Positions 40,725 through 49,462 of a stretch of DNA of 64,000 nt are shown one piece after another. The position numbers and the translations under genes were made by a program. Source of the stretch: Microbacterium sp. MYb66 (GTDB lineage Bacteria > Actinomycetota > Actinomycetes > Actinomycetales > Microbacteriaceae). The notes under the pieces are model-generated. The model had not been told where the DNA came from. It saw only the letters and a list, made by a program, of their open reading frames with translations, and did no database searches. Positions within the stretch are counted from its first letter, which is position 1; each line of letters opens with the position of its first letter. The stretch spans positions 124,001-188,000 of the forward strand of contig NZ_PCOV01000002.1 in assembly GCF_002979435.1 (NCBI RefSeq). The letters are read 5' to 3'.

Positions 40725-42718
40725 CCGAGGCCGCCCTGCCCTGAGAGAAGCCGGCGCAGACCGCTGCCGTCGACCGAATACTCCTCCTCGTACGCCGACG
40801 TCTGCCGCTGACCCAGCCACATCAGCGCCACCCGTCGTTCCACGCCCGCGACTTCAGGGATGACGCGTCCCGCTCCACGCGCCACACGGAGCGTGATCCG
40901 GCAGAGCCACAGCGGAAGGTGCACCGGTTCGGTGCCGCGGGCCTCACGAAGCACGTCCGCAGTGGACAGTCCCTCCCACGGCTGGAGCATCACGGGCCCG
41001 ACCTCTCCCGTGCTCTTGGCCACACGAACGACAAAGTCGACGAGCCCGCCGATGCTGCTCACCACGGTGGGCTGGGCACCGTCACCTGCGACGCTGGCGA
41101 GGGGCGACCGGGAGATCCGCTTCAGCGATTCGGTGGTCGGGCGGCCGGCTCCCTGCACGCTCGTCGCCCGGATGACGATGGCATCGGTGATGTCGCTGCG
41201 GGGCACGCTGAAGAAAGCGCGTTCCCCCAGAGCCTTGGAGCGCGAGTACGGCGAGAACGGCTGCGCATCGAGACTCTCATCGAGAACGGGACGATGTCCC
41301 TGCACCGCGGCCGAGCTGAGATGGATGACTCGCCGAACGGACGCGTCGGCCGAGGCCTGGAGCACCAGCGCGGGTAGCAGTGCGTTCGCCCCGTAGAGCT
41401 CGGCGGTCGGCGGCGCGCCGGGCGTGGCGAGTCCTGCGGCGTTGATGACGACATCCACACCGTCGAGTCGAGCAGCCAGATCAGCACGGGCCTCGCTCTG
41501 CTGCGCGAGAGCGGCTATGTCGGTCGGGGACTCGGCCGCCACCGGCAGCAGAACGCGCGGAGCCTGCAGGGTTCTCACGTCGACGCCGTCGGCACGCAGA
41601 CGAGCGACGACGGCGCTGCCGACGAAGCCGGTCGCCCCGATCACAGCCCAGATGCGGGGGTCATGATCCGGTCGCGCGCCGGTCGGAAGAGGCTCGAGGA
41701 TCGAGGGGATCGCCATGGACTGCCGCGGAGGAAGCCGGTTGCCGCGCATGCGGGGCAACGCGAGGTAGAGCGCGCAGATGCCGAGGATCAGCGCCCACGC
41801 CAGGGCGGCGGGGATCAGCGCGGCCTCCCGGAGAACCCCGACCGCGCTGGTCAGCACGGTGAATCCGCCGACCATGGCCGTCACGGCGGCATGGCCGAGT
41901 CCGGTGTCGGTGAGCCGCTGGTACGAGTGGGAGCGATGCGACTGCAGAATCGCCTCGCCACGCGAAGCTCTCCTGGCGAGGGTGAAGAGCGTGTCGGCGA
42001 GATAGATCGCGAGCGGTGACACGGCGACGACCGGATCGACACCCGCCCACAGGATCGCCACGCCGATCCCCGCCGTGATAGCGCCCAGCAAATAGCTGCC
42101 GACGTCGCCGAGGAAGAGGCCCGGCTTCGTGACGTTCCACGGCAGGAAACCCAGGAAGGCGCCCGCGACGACGAGTCCCAGAGCCGTCGCCCACGGGAGG
42201 CCGGCCAGCAGACCGACGACCGCGTAGGCTCCTCCGATCAGCGCAGCATGCACACCGGAGATCCCATTGATCCCGTCCATGAAGTTCGCGATGTTGATGA
42301 ACATCATGATCGCGATCGTCGCTCCGACGGCCGCCCACCACGGCTGTTGGAAGATGATGGCGAGGGGAACCGCGATCGCGGCACCGGCGATCAGCTGGGC
42401 GAATGCCCGCACCGGCACACGCAGCCCTCGCACGTCTTCGATGAGTCCGACCACTGCCGCGAGGAGCGCTCCGGCGACGACCGCGATCATGGCAGCGATG
42501 GGGAGGGAAGCCGGCGTGAGCAGTGCCGTGATCGTGCCGCCCGCGATGCCGATGAGCGGAGCTATCCCCCCGCCACGCAGAGTGACGTCCGTGTGCGACG
42601 ACCTCTCGTTCGGCGCATCCACGACGGCGTAGCGCCGCAGCACCGGCCGCAGCGCCACCACGGCCAGAAGGCTCGACGCGAAGGCCACCGCGGCGGCGGC
42701 CCAGATGGCGGTGCTCAT
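40721..42718 (-). CDS. Fused polyprenyl-phosphate sugar-1-P transferase (WbpL/MraY-like) and NAD-dependent sugar reductase (WbpV-like)
   Basis: The 665-residue protein joins two enzymes that are normally separate. Residues 1-325 form a WecA/MraY-type transferase with about ten helices, LIEDVRGL (Asp95), NFMDGINGISG (145-155), FLGDVGS (202-208) and HRSHSYQRL (261-269). Residues 355-640 form an SDR with GATGFVG (361-367) and the catalytic YSRSK (Tyr491, Lys495). In P. aeruginosa, WbpV reduces the 4-keto sugar made by WbpM and WbpL loads the product onto undecaprenyl phosphate; here the WbpM-like gene directly precedes it. The fusion would channel the sugar. Exact sugar (QuiNAc or FucNAc) is unknown. 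Confidence 0.88.
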   Translation of the reverse strand: MSTAIWAAAAVAFASSLLAVVALRPVLRRYAVVDAPNERSSHTDVTLRGGGIAPLIGIAGGTITALLTPASLPIAAMIAVVAGALLAAVVGLIEDVRGLRVPVRAFAQLIAGAAIAVPLAIIFQQPWWAAVGATIAIMMFINIANFMDGINGISGVHAALIGGAYAVVGLLAGLPWATALGLVVAGAFLGFLPWNVTKPGLFLGDVGSYLLGAITAGIGVAILWAGVDPVVAVSPLAIYLADTLFTLARRASRGEAILQSHRSHSYQRLTDTGLGHAAVTAMVGGFTVLTSAVGVLREAALIPAALAWALILGICALYLALPRMRGNRLPPRQSMAIPSILEPLPTGARPDHDPRIWAVIGATGFVGSAVVARLRADGVDVRTLQAPRVLLPVAAESPTDIAALAQQSEARADLAARLDGVDVVINAAGLATPGAPPTAELYGANALLPALVLQASADASVRRVIHLSSAAVQGHRPVLDESLDAQPFSPYSRSKALGERAFFSVPRSDITDAIVIRATSVQGAGRPTTESLKRISRSPLASVAGDGAQPTVVSSIGGLVDFVVRVAKSTGEVGPVMLQPWEGLSTADVLREARGTEPVHLPLWLCRITLRVARGAGRVIPEVAGVERRVALMWLGQRQTSAYEEEYSVDGSGLRRLLSGQGGLG

Positions 42719-44577
42719 TCGGCTCGGCGCGCCTCTCGCGCATCGGCGAGATCCACGGCCAGGGGCGTGATGAGCGCGGTGTCGTTGTTACGTGGTTCGG
42801 CGTACATCCGCGCCTCCCAGCCGGCCTTGTCGAGGCGCTCCGGAGAGATCGGATCCGCGCGCGTGTGCGACACCTTCGGGTGGAACGGTCGTTCGAGGCT
42901 CTCGCTGTCGCCGACCAGCTCCTCGTGCAACTTCTCGCCGGCGCGCAGACCCGTGAAGACGATCTCGATCGCCTTGCCCGACATCGCGATCATGCGCTTG
43001 GCCACGTCGAGGATCGATACGGGCTCGCCCATATCCAGGATCAGCACCTCCCCCGCGCGTCCCACCGCCCCGGCTTGGATTACCAGCTGGCAGGCCTCGG
43101 GGATCGTCATGAAGTATCGTGTGACGTCGGGGTGGGTCACGGTCAGGGGACCGCCCGACTCGATGAGCGCCTGGAAGGTCGGCAGCATCGACCCGCGGCT
43201 TCCGATCACGTTCCCGAACCTGACCGACAGATACCTCCTGCCGGATGCCTCCCCCGCCCACGCCGTGATCTTCTCGGCGATGCGCTTGGAGTGACCGAGC
43301 ACGCTGGCGGGGTTGGCTGCCTTGTCGGTCGAGATGTTGATGAACGTGCTCACTCCCGCTGCGCGAGCTGCCTGAACCACATTCAGCGTGCCCAGGACAT
43401 TGGTCTTCCATGCCTCGTCGGGATACTGCTCCAGCATCGGGAGGTGCTTCAGCGCGGCGGCGTGGAACACCACTTCCGGGCGGCGATCGAGGAAGATCTC
43501 CCTGAGGGTCTCCGGCTCGCGGATGTCAGCGAGCACGACTTCGTTCGTGTCGAGGAGCCCGTGTCCGGTCGTGCCGATCTGCGCCATCTGCAGGCCGGTC
43601 TCGTCCCGATCGAGCATGATGAGCTCTTTCGGACCGAACTTCGACAGCTGCCGACACAGTTCCGATCCGATCGATCCGCCTGCGCCCGTGACGATCACTC
43701 GACGCCCGGTGATGTAGCCGGCGATGAGTTCGATGTTCGTGTCGACCGGATGCCGGCCGATGAGGTCTTCGATGCTGATGTCGCGAAGATCCGAGGGCGA
43801 TTCCTCCCCGGAACCGATGTTGGTGAGGCTCGGTGTGACGGAGACGCTCATCCCTGCTGCTTCGGCACGGTCGGTCAGATCACGCAGCAGCGCGCCGTCG
43901 GCGCGGCCGATCGCGATCACGAGCACAGTGGCTCCGGTGCGTCGCGCGGCGTCGGCGATGTCTGCCGTGCGCCCGATGACGGGAACTCCGCGCAGCCTCA
44001 GGTTCTTCTTCGCCGGGTCGTCATCGAGCAGACCCACCGGCACGATCGGTGAGGCCGGGTCGGTGAGGATGCTGCGGACCACGTTGTCGCCGAGTTGTCC
44101 CGCACCGACCACCAGCGCAGGTTTCGCCTGTCCCCCGGGTTTGCGCGTGCGGTCCACCACCAGCCGAGCGAGGTATCGGACGCCGAACATGGTGAGCAGT
44201 ACGAACGGGAAAGCCAGGAACATCGTGCCGCGGGGGATACCGACGTAGTTGCCGAACAGCACGACGAAGACCGCCAGGAACAGCGCCTCGAACATCACGA
44301 GCAGCGCGACCGTTCGAACCTCTTCGAAAGAGCCGTAACTGTGGCGACCGCGGTAGATCGCCAGCTGGAATCCGAGCACGACCTGGATGACCGCCGCGAT
44401 CGCTGCCAGCGCCAACGTCGCTGCCCAGAGCTGCAGGGTCATCTCGAACTCGAAGCGGAGCACGACGGCCGCGACGACGCCGATGAACCACGCGAGCGCG
44501 TCCAACGAAGCGGCGAGCATGCGTCTGCGCTGCTGAGCCGGAGACACGCTGGCCGTCGATTCGGCGTCCCCTGCCAC
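42715..44577 (-). CDS. Membrane-bound UDP-GlcNAc 4,6-dehydratase, WbpM/CapD-like
   Basis: The 620-residue protein (from GTG 44577) has four membrane helices to about residue 140, a CoA-binding-like Rossmann domain with VVGAGQLGDNVV, and a catalytic SDR domain with TGAGGSIGSEL and ADIREPET. It forms the 4-keto-6-deoxy sugar used by the downstream reductase. In the catalytic triad the stretch NISTDKAANPASVLGHSK places Leu where WbpM has Met and most SDRs have Tyr. The GTG at 44577 lies ten bases after GGAGG, better spaced than GTG 44586. It heads the minus-strand sugar operon. Confidence 0.88.
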   Translation of the reverse strand: MAGDAESTASVSPAQQRRRMLAASLDALAWFIGVVAAVVLRFEFEMTLQLWAATLALAAIAAVIQVVLGFQLAIYRGRHSYGSFEEVRTVALLVMFEALFLAVFVVLFGNYVGIPRGTMFLAFPFVLLTMFGVRYLARLVVDRTRKPGGQAKPALVVGAGQLGDNVVRSILTDPASPIVPVGLLDDDPAKKNLRLRGVPVIGRTADIADAARRTGATVLVIAIGRADGALLRDLTDRAEAAGMSVSVTPSLTNIGSGEESPSDLRDISIEDLIGRHPVDTNIELIAGYITGRRVIVTGAGGSIGSELCRQLSKFGPKELIMLDRDETGLQMAQIGTTGHGLLDTNEVVLADIREPETLREIFLDRRPEVVFHAAALKHLPMLEQYPDEAWKTNVLGTLNVVQAARAAGVSTFINISTDKAANPASVLGHSKRIAEKITAWAGEASGRRYLSVRFGNVIGSRGSMLPTFQALIESGGPLTVTHPDVTRYFMTIPEACQLVIQAGAVGRAGEVLILDMGEPVSILDVAKRMIAMSGKAIEIVFTGLRAGEKLHEELVGDSESLERPFHPKVSHTRADPISPERLDKAGWEARMYAEPRNNDTALITPLAVDLADAREARRAE

Positions 44578-44599
44578 AACGACCACCCCTCCGCGCGTG

Positions 44600-44660
44600 C
44601 GTCAGCAACGCAATATGCCAGTCGACAATCTGCCAATTCATATAATTGCATAGACATTCG
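44600..44660. promoter_or_regulatory. AT-rich divergent promoter region of the capsule locus
   Basis: This stretch is far richer in A and T than the surroundings (for example CAATATGCCA, CATATAATTGCATAGAC). It lies between the WbpM-like gene on the minus strand and the tyrosine phosphatase on the plus strand. TATAAT is at 44641-44646, and a possible -35 TTGGCA reads toward the minus strand. Exact promoters cannot be fixed by eye. Confidence 0.4.
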
Positions 44661-44746
44661 AGGTGAGGCGGGTGCCCCGCGTCGGCGCTCCAGACACCAC
44701 CGGGCCGATTACAGTGGCCTGAGTCCCCCTGTCTGGAAGGTCTTCC

Positions 44747-45343
44747 GTGTTCGAGATCATCACCGTCTGCACGGGCAACATCTGCCGCTCGCCCCTTGCC
44801 GAACAACTGCTGCGCTCGCGCCTCGCCGATCTTCCGGGCACGGTGACGAGTGCGGGCACATACGGCCTGGACTCCGTCGGAATGCCGGCCGAGGCGCAGA
44901 AGCTCGCGATTCAGTACGGCGTTGGCCCCGAAATGGCGGCCGCGCACCGCTCGACACCGCTCACCGCCGCAGCGCTCGGCAGTCCGGACCTCATCCTCGC
45001 GTTGGCGCGCGAGCATCGTCGCAGCATCGTCGAACTCGCGCCCGCACGGTTGCGTTCCGCCTTCACCTTGCGCGAGTTCGCCCGACTCGCCGCCGACACC
45101 GCCGACGCCGACATCCTCGTCGCCGCCGACGCACACGACGATCCGTCCTCCCGGCTGCGAGCGGGCGTCGCGGCTGTCGCTGCGCGACGCGGCATGACCG
45201 CTCCGCCGGCGAACCCCGAGGAGGACGACGTCGTCGACCCCTACCGCCGTTCGTGGGCCACCTACGAACGCTCCGGCCAGCAGCTCGTCCCCGCGATCGA
45301 CCAGGTGGTGCGCGTGGTTCGCCTCTCGGTCGCCGGCGCTTAG
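44747..45343 (+). CDS. Low-molecular-weight protein tyrosine phosphatase (Wzb/CapC-like)
   Basis: The 198-residue enzyme removes phosphate from tyrosines of capsule kinases. The catalytic loop CTGNICRSP (Cys8 and Arg14) starts near the N-terminus and a DPYRRS segment at about 165 provides the acid Asp. At 198 residues it is longer than the usual 150 because of an Ala-rich insertion in residues 85-160. A GTG start follows GGAAGG, which can pair with the CTTCC just before the GTG. Two tyrosine autokinases lie 1.2 kb and more downstream. The kinase-phosphatase pairing is expected to control polymer length and export. Confidence 0.9.
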   Translation: MFEIITVCTGNICRSPLAEQLLRSRLADLPGTVTSAGTYGLDSVGMPAEAQKLAIQYGVGPEMAAAHRSTPLTAAALGSPDLILALAREHRRSIVELAPARLRSAFTLREFARLAADTADADILVAADAHDDPSSRLRAGVAAVAARRGMTAPPANPEEDDVVDPYRRSWATYERSGQQLVPAIDQVVRVVRLSVAGA

Positions 45344-46452
45344 GGCTGCGGGGAGTCGGTCCCCGGGTCGGTGGGCGTGGTCTCATCCGGCGGAGTGGTC
45401 GACCCGTCGACGTTCTCCTCAGCGCCCTGCCCGCCGCGACCGCCGGCGTTCCGCGCGCGCTCTGCCTGGGCCTCCGCCTCGATGCGAGCGCGCTCACCCT
45501 CGCGACGCAGCGCCAGGACTGCCTCCTGATAGGCGGCGAGGGCTTGGTGGCCAGCTGCCTCGTCGAGCGGGACCGTGGTCAGTGCTGCCGCGGCGGCTGT
45601 GACGGCGTCGCGGAGCTCCTGCCCCGCCGAGGAGTTCTCCTCGACCTCCAGCGCCGCGCGCGCGGCGAACGTCGCCGCGAAAACGTCGAGCGCCTGCCGA
45701 TACGTCGTCGCGTTCTGGTCGACGGCGGCTCGCAGCGCGCGGATCTCGATCACCGCATCGTCGACGGCGGCTGATCGCTCTCGAACCTCGTCGAGCGCAG
45801 CGGCGACCTCGGTCAGTGAATCTTCGTCGACGTCAGCGGGCGCGAAAGCCTGCGGGACCTCCGGTAGGACGACACCTGCCAGCGCGGCGGCGTAGGCATC
45901 GACCGCCGCGAGGGCGGCGGCTTGTGCATCAGGCTCGGCGATCGACTCCTCCAGCCCCTGGATCACGCTCCGCGTCGTCGTCGACTGCGACGCACCGGAG
46001 GCGATCTCCGCGGAGAGCCGATCGACCGCGGCGGTCATCCCGCGTTCCGCGCTCGCAAGGGCTGCCTCATCCTCTTCCAGTGCTTGCGCGGCGGTCGCCG
46101 CGGGAGAGGCATTGGCCATCTGGACCCCGGCGAACCCGAGTGTCCCCAGCACGACCGTGACGGCGAGCGTGGCTGCGGACACACTGATCCAATCGATACG
46201 ACGAGCACCCCGCCTCGGCGTCGCCCTGCCGGCTTCGCCCGCTGCGAGCGGAGCAGGGCCAGGGGCCTTCTCCGCTGCGTCCACGAGTGCGAGAAGACGT
46301 GCGGTGTCTGCGTGCACGCGCGTCGACGGCGCCGCCGACCGGCGCGCCCCGACCACCTGCTCCAGGTCATGCTCTTCGCGGCCCTGCGCCTCCTCGGGGC
46401 CGGGACGCGACGAGCGTGCGTCGTTCGTGAAGAGTCCTTCGAGGGTGCTCAT
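45340..46452 (-). CDS. Membrane-anchored helical protein of unknown function in the capsule kinase region
   Basis: The 370-residue protein has a cytoplasmic N-terminus of about 86 residues, a membrane helix at about 88-111, an outer region rich in Ala and Glu predicted to form helices (coiled-coil-like), and a Pro/Asp/Thr-rich tail ending TPTDPGTDSPQP. I recognise no domain. It lies between the tyrosine phosphatase (stop overlap of four bases) and the first tyrosine kinase, divergent from the latter. The position suggests a structural or regulatory part in polymer assembly, but that is only context. Confidence 0.7.
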   Translation of the reverse strand: MSTLEGLFTNDARSSRPGPEEAQGREEHDLEQVVGARRSAAPSTRVHADTARLLALVDAAEKAPGPAPLAAGEAGRATPRRGARRIDWISVSAATLAVTVVLGTLGFAGVQMANASPAATAAQALEEDEAALASAERGMTAAVDRLSAEIASGASQSTTTRSVIQGLEESIAEPDAQAAALAAVDAYAAALAGVVLPEVPQAFAPADVDEDSLTEVAAALDEVRERSAAVDDAVIEIRALRAAVDQNATTYRQALDVFAATFAARAALEVEENSSAGQELRDAVTAAAAALTTVPLDEAAGHQALAAYQEAVLALRREGERARIEAEAQAERARNAGGRGGQGAEENVDGSTTPPDETTPTDPGTDSPQP

Positions 46453-46486
46453 GAGGGTGCTTCCGGATGATGATGGGGCGGAATAT

Positions 46487-46510
46487 CGGTAGTCTCGACA
46501 CAGACTACCG
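46487..46510. promoter_or_regulatory. Palindrome in the divergent promoter of the tyrosine kinase and the helical membrane protein
   Basis: CGGTAGTCT (46487-46495) and AGACTACCG (46502-46510) form a perfect 9-base inverted repeat with a 6-base gap. TAGTCT is present on both strands inside it, so the two possible -10 boxes face each other and start sites would overlap. It lies almost equally far (about 50 bases) from both start codons. A regulator site or mutually exclusive promoters are both possible. Confidence 0.5.
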
Positions 46511-46546
46511 GCGCCTCTTCCGCGCGCACTCGCCCCCGAGGAGCCC

Positions 46547-47926
46547 ATGGACATCCACGACTATCTGCGCGTCTTCCGCCGCAACGTCGTCCTGATCATC
46601 TCGGCGACGCTGATCGGGGTCTCCGTCGGCGCGCTCGTCGCTCTGAACACCGCCCCGCGCTACGAGGCGTCCACGGAGCTCCTCGTCGCCGCGCAATCCC
46701 CATCGGGCAGCTCGGTGGAGCTGAACCTCGGCCGAACGTACGCTCAGCAGGCGATCACCAGCTACGTCGCGCTCGTCTCCAGCTCGCTCGTGCTCCAGCC
46801 GGTCATCGACGACCTCGGCCTCGATGTCGAGCCGTCCGCGCTCGCCGGCAAGGTGCGCGCCAGCGCCGCGATCAACAGTCTGGCCATCACCGTGACCGTC
46901 TCGGATCGCAACCCGAGTCAGGCCGCTCGCCTCGCCAATGCGATCGGAGACAGCTTCGCCACGGTCGTCGTCGAGCAGCTCGAGAAGCGTCCGGATGACG
47001 CCTCGAGCCTCATCCGCATCGATACGCTGCAGGCTGCGCAGGTGCCGGTGACCCCCGTCGCGCCGAACATGGTCCTGTCGATCCTCATCGGCGGTCTCAT
47101 CGGTCTCGCCGCAGGTATCGGCGGCTCCGCCCTTCGGACGATCCTGGACACCCGGATCCGTTCCACGAAGGATGTCGAGCGCGCCACCGCCGCTCCCCTT
47201 CTCGGCGCCATCGCCTTCGATTCGAACGCTTCCAGCCAACCGCTGATCATGGCGGCGAACCGGAGCGACCCACGGGCAGAGGCCTTCCGCTCACTGCGCA
47301 CGAACGTCCAGTTCCTTGCGATCGGAGGGGAGTCCGCGGTCTTCGTCGTGACCAGCGCCGGCCCAGGAGAGGGAAAGTCGACCACCGCCGCGAACCTCGC
47401 GATCGCCTTCGCCGAGTCCGGCGCACGCGTCGCACTCGTCGACGGCGATCTGCGTCTTCCCCGAGTCGCGGACTACTTCGGCATCGAGGGCGGCGTCGGG
47501 CTGAGCGATGTACTCGCCGGACGCATACCCGCGAGCGAGGCGATGCAGCGCTGGGGCCGGGGCACACTCTTTCTGCTGCCTGCGGGGACGGTGCCACCGA
47601 ACCCTGCTGAGCTCCTCGGCTCCGGTGGCATGAAGTCGCTGCTCGCCGAACTCAAGCGAGCATTCGACGTCATCATCATCGATGCACCGCCTGTGCTTCT
47701 GGTCACGGACGCCACCGTGATCGCCAGCCGCGCGAACGGCGCGCTGCTCGTGGCGGCGTCCGGAAAGACCACGATCCCACGGCTCTCGGCTGCTGTGGAG
47801 AGCATCGAGAAGATCGGCGCGAACGTCCTCGGGACCATCGTCACCATGCTCCCGACCACGGGCGTGGACAAGGCGTCGTACGGGGAGTACTCCTACGGCG
47901 CGACGCACCAGCAGGCGCCCCGCTGA
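46547..47926 (+). CDS. Polysaccharide co-polymerase/tyrosine autokinase, copy 1 (Wzc/CpsCD-like)
   Basis: The 459-residue protein fuses a Wzz-type membrane part (helices at about 14-34 and 176-196) to a BY-kinase domain. Walker A GPGEGKST is at 272-279, Walker A' LVDGDLRLP at 297-305 and Walker B VIIIDAPP at 375-382. The C-terminal tail has clustered tyrosines (445, 448, 450 in SYGEYSYG), the autophosphorylation sites. Such kinases control chain length and export of capsule polymers, and the phosphatase at 44747 is the likely partner. Its start (ATG after GAGGAGCCC) is 95 bases from the divergent gene. Confidence 0.9.
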   Translation: MDIHDYLRVFRRNVVLIISATLIGVSVGALVALNTAPRYEASTELLVAAQSPSGSSVELNLGRTYAQQAITSYVALVSSSLVLQPVIDDLGLDVEPSALAGKVRASAAINSLAITVTVSDRNPSQAARLANAIGDSFATVVVEQLEKRPDDASSLIRIDTLQAAQVPVTPVAPNMVLSILIGGLIGLAAGIGGSALRTILDTRIRSTKDVERATAAPLLGAIAFDSNASSQPLIMAANRSDPRAEAFRSLRTNVQFLAIGGESAVFVVTSAGPGEGKSTTAANLAIAFAESGARVALVDGDLRLPRVADYFGIEGGVGLSDVLAGRIPASEAMQRWGRGTLFLLPAGTVPPNPAELLGSGGMKSLLAELKRAFDVIIIDAPPVLLVTDATVIASRANGALLVAASGKTTIPRLSAAVESIEKIGANVLGTIVTMLPTTGVDKASYGEYSYGATHQQAPR

Positions 47927-48002
47927 CCGACTGAGGCGACCCCCTATGGGAGAATGGCCCAGATTCTCCCTCCCCATCACCGACATTCAGGAGACCTGCC
48001 GC

Positions 48003-49451
48003 GTGGAACTTCGCGACTACCTGCGCATCCTGCACAGGAACTGGCTCATCATGCTTGTGCTCCTGCTGGTCGGTCTCGCCGGCGGCGCCGCGTACGCGCT
48101 GGCGCAGGCGCCTCGATACGTCGCCTCGACGCAGCTCTACGTCTCCGTCCGCAGCGAGGGAGCGGCTACCGGCGACCTCGTGCAGGGGACGACCTTCGCG
48201 CGTCAGATGGTCACCACCTACGTGGATGTCATCGGCACCGGGCTCGTGCTCGAGCCCGTGATCGACGAGCTCGACCTCGATACGACCGTCGCAGGTCTCG
48301 CGTCTCGCGTGAGCGCATCCACACCGTTGAACACGGTGACGATCAACATCTCGGCGACGGATACCGACCCCGAGACCGCGGCCGCGATCGCGAATCAGAC
48401 GGCGATCAGCTTCACGAACGCCGTGCAGAACACCCTCGAGAAGCCGACGACGGAAGACGCTGCGAGTCCGGTCAGCATCACGGTCACGGACCCGGCCACC
48501 GCGCCGACGCGCCCATCGAGCCCGAACGTCCCCCTCCTCGTCATCCTCGGGGGCCTCCTCGGCCTCGCGACGGGAGTCGCCATCGCCGTGCTCCGCCACG
48601 TTCTCGACGTGCGGATCCACACGCTGCACGACATCGAGCAGATCACCGACCGGCCCATGCTCGGCGGCATCGCCTTCGACCCGGAGGCGCAGAAGCGACC
48701 GCTCATCGTCCACGCCGACCCGCGGAGCCCGCGCTCGGAGTCCTTCCGCACGCTTCGCACGAACCTCCAGTTCCTCAATGTCGACGCAGGACCACGCACG
48801 CTCGTCATCTCGAGCTCCGGCCCCGGCGAAGGCAAATCGACCACGACGGCGAACCTCGCCATCGCACTGGCCGAGACAGGTGTGCGGGTCGCGCTGATCG
48901 ACGGCGACCTCCGCCTGCCCCGCGTCGCCGACTACATGGGCATCGAGGGCGGAGTGGGGCTGACGAACGTCCTCATCGGACAGGTCGACGTGGCCGACGC
49001 GCTCCAGAAGTGGGGCGCACATCAGCTCTACGTGCTGCCGAGCGGCCCGGTTCCGCCGAACCCGAGCGAGCTGCTCGGCTCCGCTGCGATGGACCGCATG
49101 CTCGCCTCTCTCGAAGAGTATTTCGACTACATCCTCATCGACGCGCCCCCGCTGCTGCTCGTCACCGACGCTGCAGTGGTGGGCAAGAAGACCAGCGGTG
49201 TCATCCTCGTCGCCGCTTCCGGCAAGACGAAGAAACAGGAACTCGCAGGCGCGATCCGAACTCTCGAGACCGCTGGCGTCCCGATGCTCGGCACAGTCGT
49301 CACGATGCTCCCGACCAAGGGACCCGACAGCTACGGCTACGGCGCCTACACCTACGGCTCGACGACGAACATCGAGCAGGACCCGGTGCAGCTGAAGAAG
49401 TCCGAGAGCCAGCCGCGGCGCGTCAAGATGCGGAGCAAGGCAGGGGTCTGA
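48003..49451 (+). CDS. Polysaccharide co-polymerase/tyrosine autokinase, copy 2
   Basis: The 482-residue paralogue of the preceding gene has the same layout: membrane helices at about 12-33 and 176-196, Walker A GPGEGKST at 273-280, VALIDGDLRLPRVADYMG, and ILIDAPPLLLVTDA. Tyrosines cluster in SYGYGAYTYGS, followed by a Lys-rich tail absent from copy 1. Copies differ most in the extracellular part between the two helices, so they may handle different polymers or form a mixed complex. GTG 48003 follows AGGAGA at good distance, 76 bases after copy 1; an upstream ATG at 47946 would overlap the leader. Confidence 0.9.
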   Translation: MELRDYLRILHRNWLIMLVLLLVGLAGGAAYALAQAPRYVASTQLYVSVRSEGAATGDLVQGTTFARQMVTTYVDVIGTGLVLEPVIDELDLDTTVAGLASRVSASTPLNTVTINISATDTDPETAAAIANQTAISFTNAVQNTLEKPTTEDAASPVSITVTDPATAPTRPSSPNVPLLVILGGLLGLATGVAIAVLRHVLDVRIHTLHDIEQITDRPMLGGIAFDPEAQKRPLIVHADPRSPRSESFRTLRTNLQFLNVDAGPRTLVISSSGPGEGKSTTTANLAIALAETGVRVALIDGDLRLPRVADYMGIEGGVGLTNVLIGQVDVADALQKWGAHQLYVLPSGPVPPNPSELLGSAAMDRMLASLEEYFDYILIDAPPLLLVTDAAVVGKKTSGVILVAASGKTKKQELAGAIRTLETAGVPMLGTVVTMLPTKGPDSYGYGAYTYGSTTNIEQDPVQLKKSESQPRRVKMRSKAGV

Positions 49452-49462
49452 GAAGCGCCGCT

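Noticed and set aside
44641..44646. TATAAT as the definite promoter of the tyrosine phosphatase
   Set aside because: No -35 box lies at 16-18 bases on the plus strand, and the box is 100 bases from the start, so I list only an AT-rich divergent promoter region.
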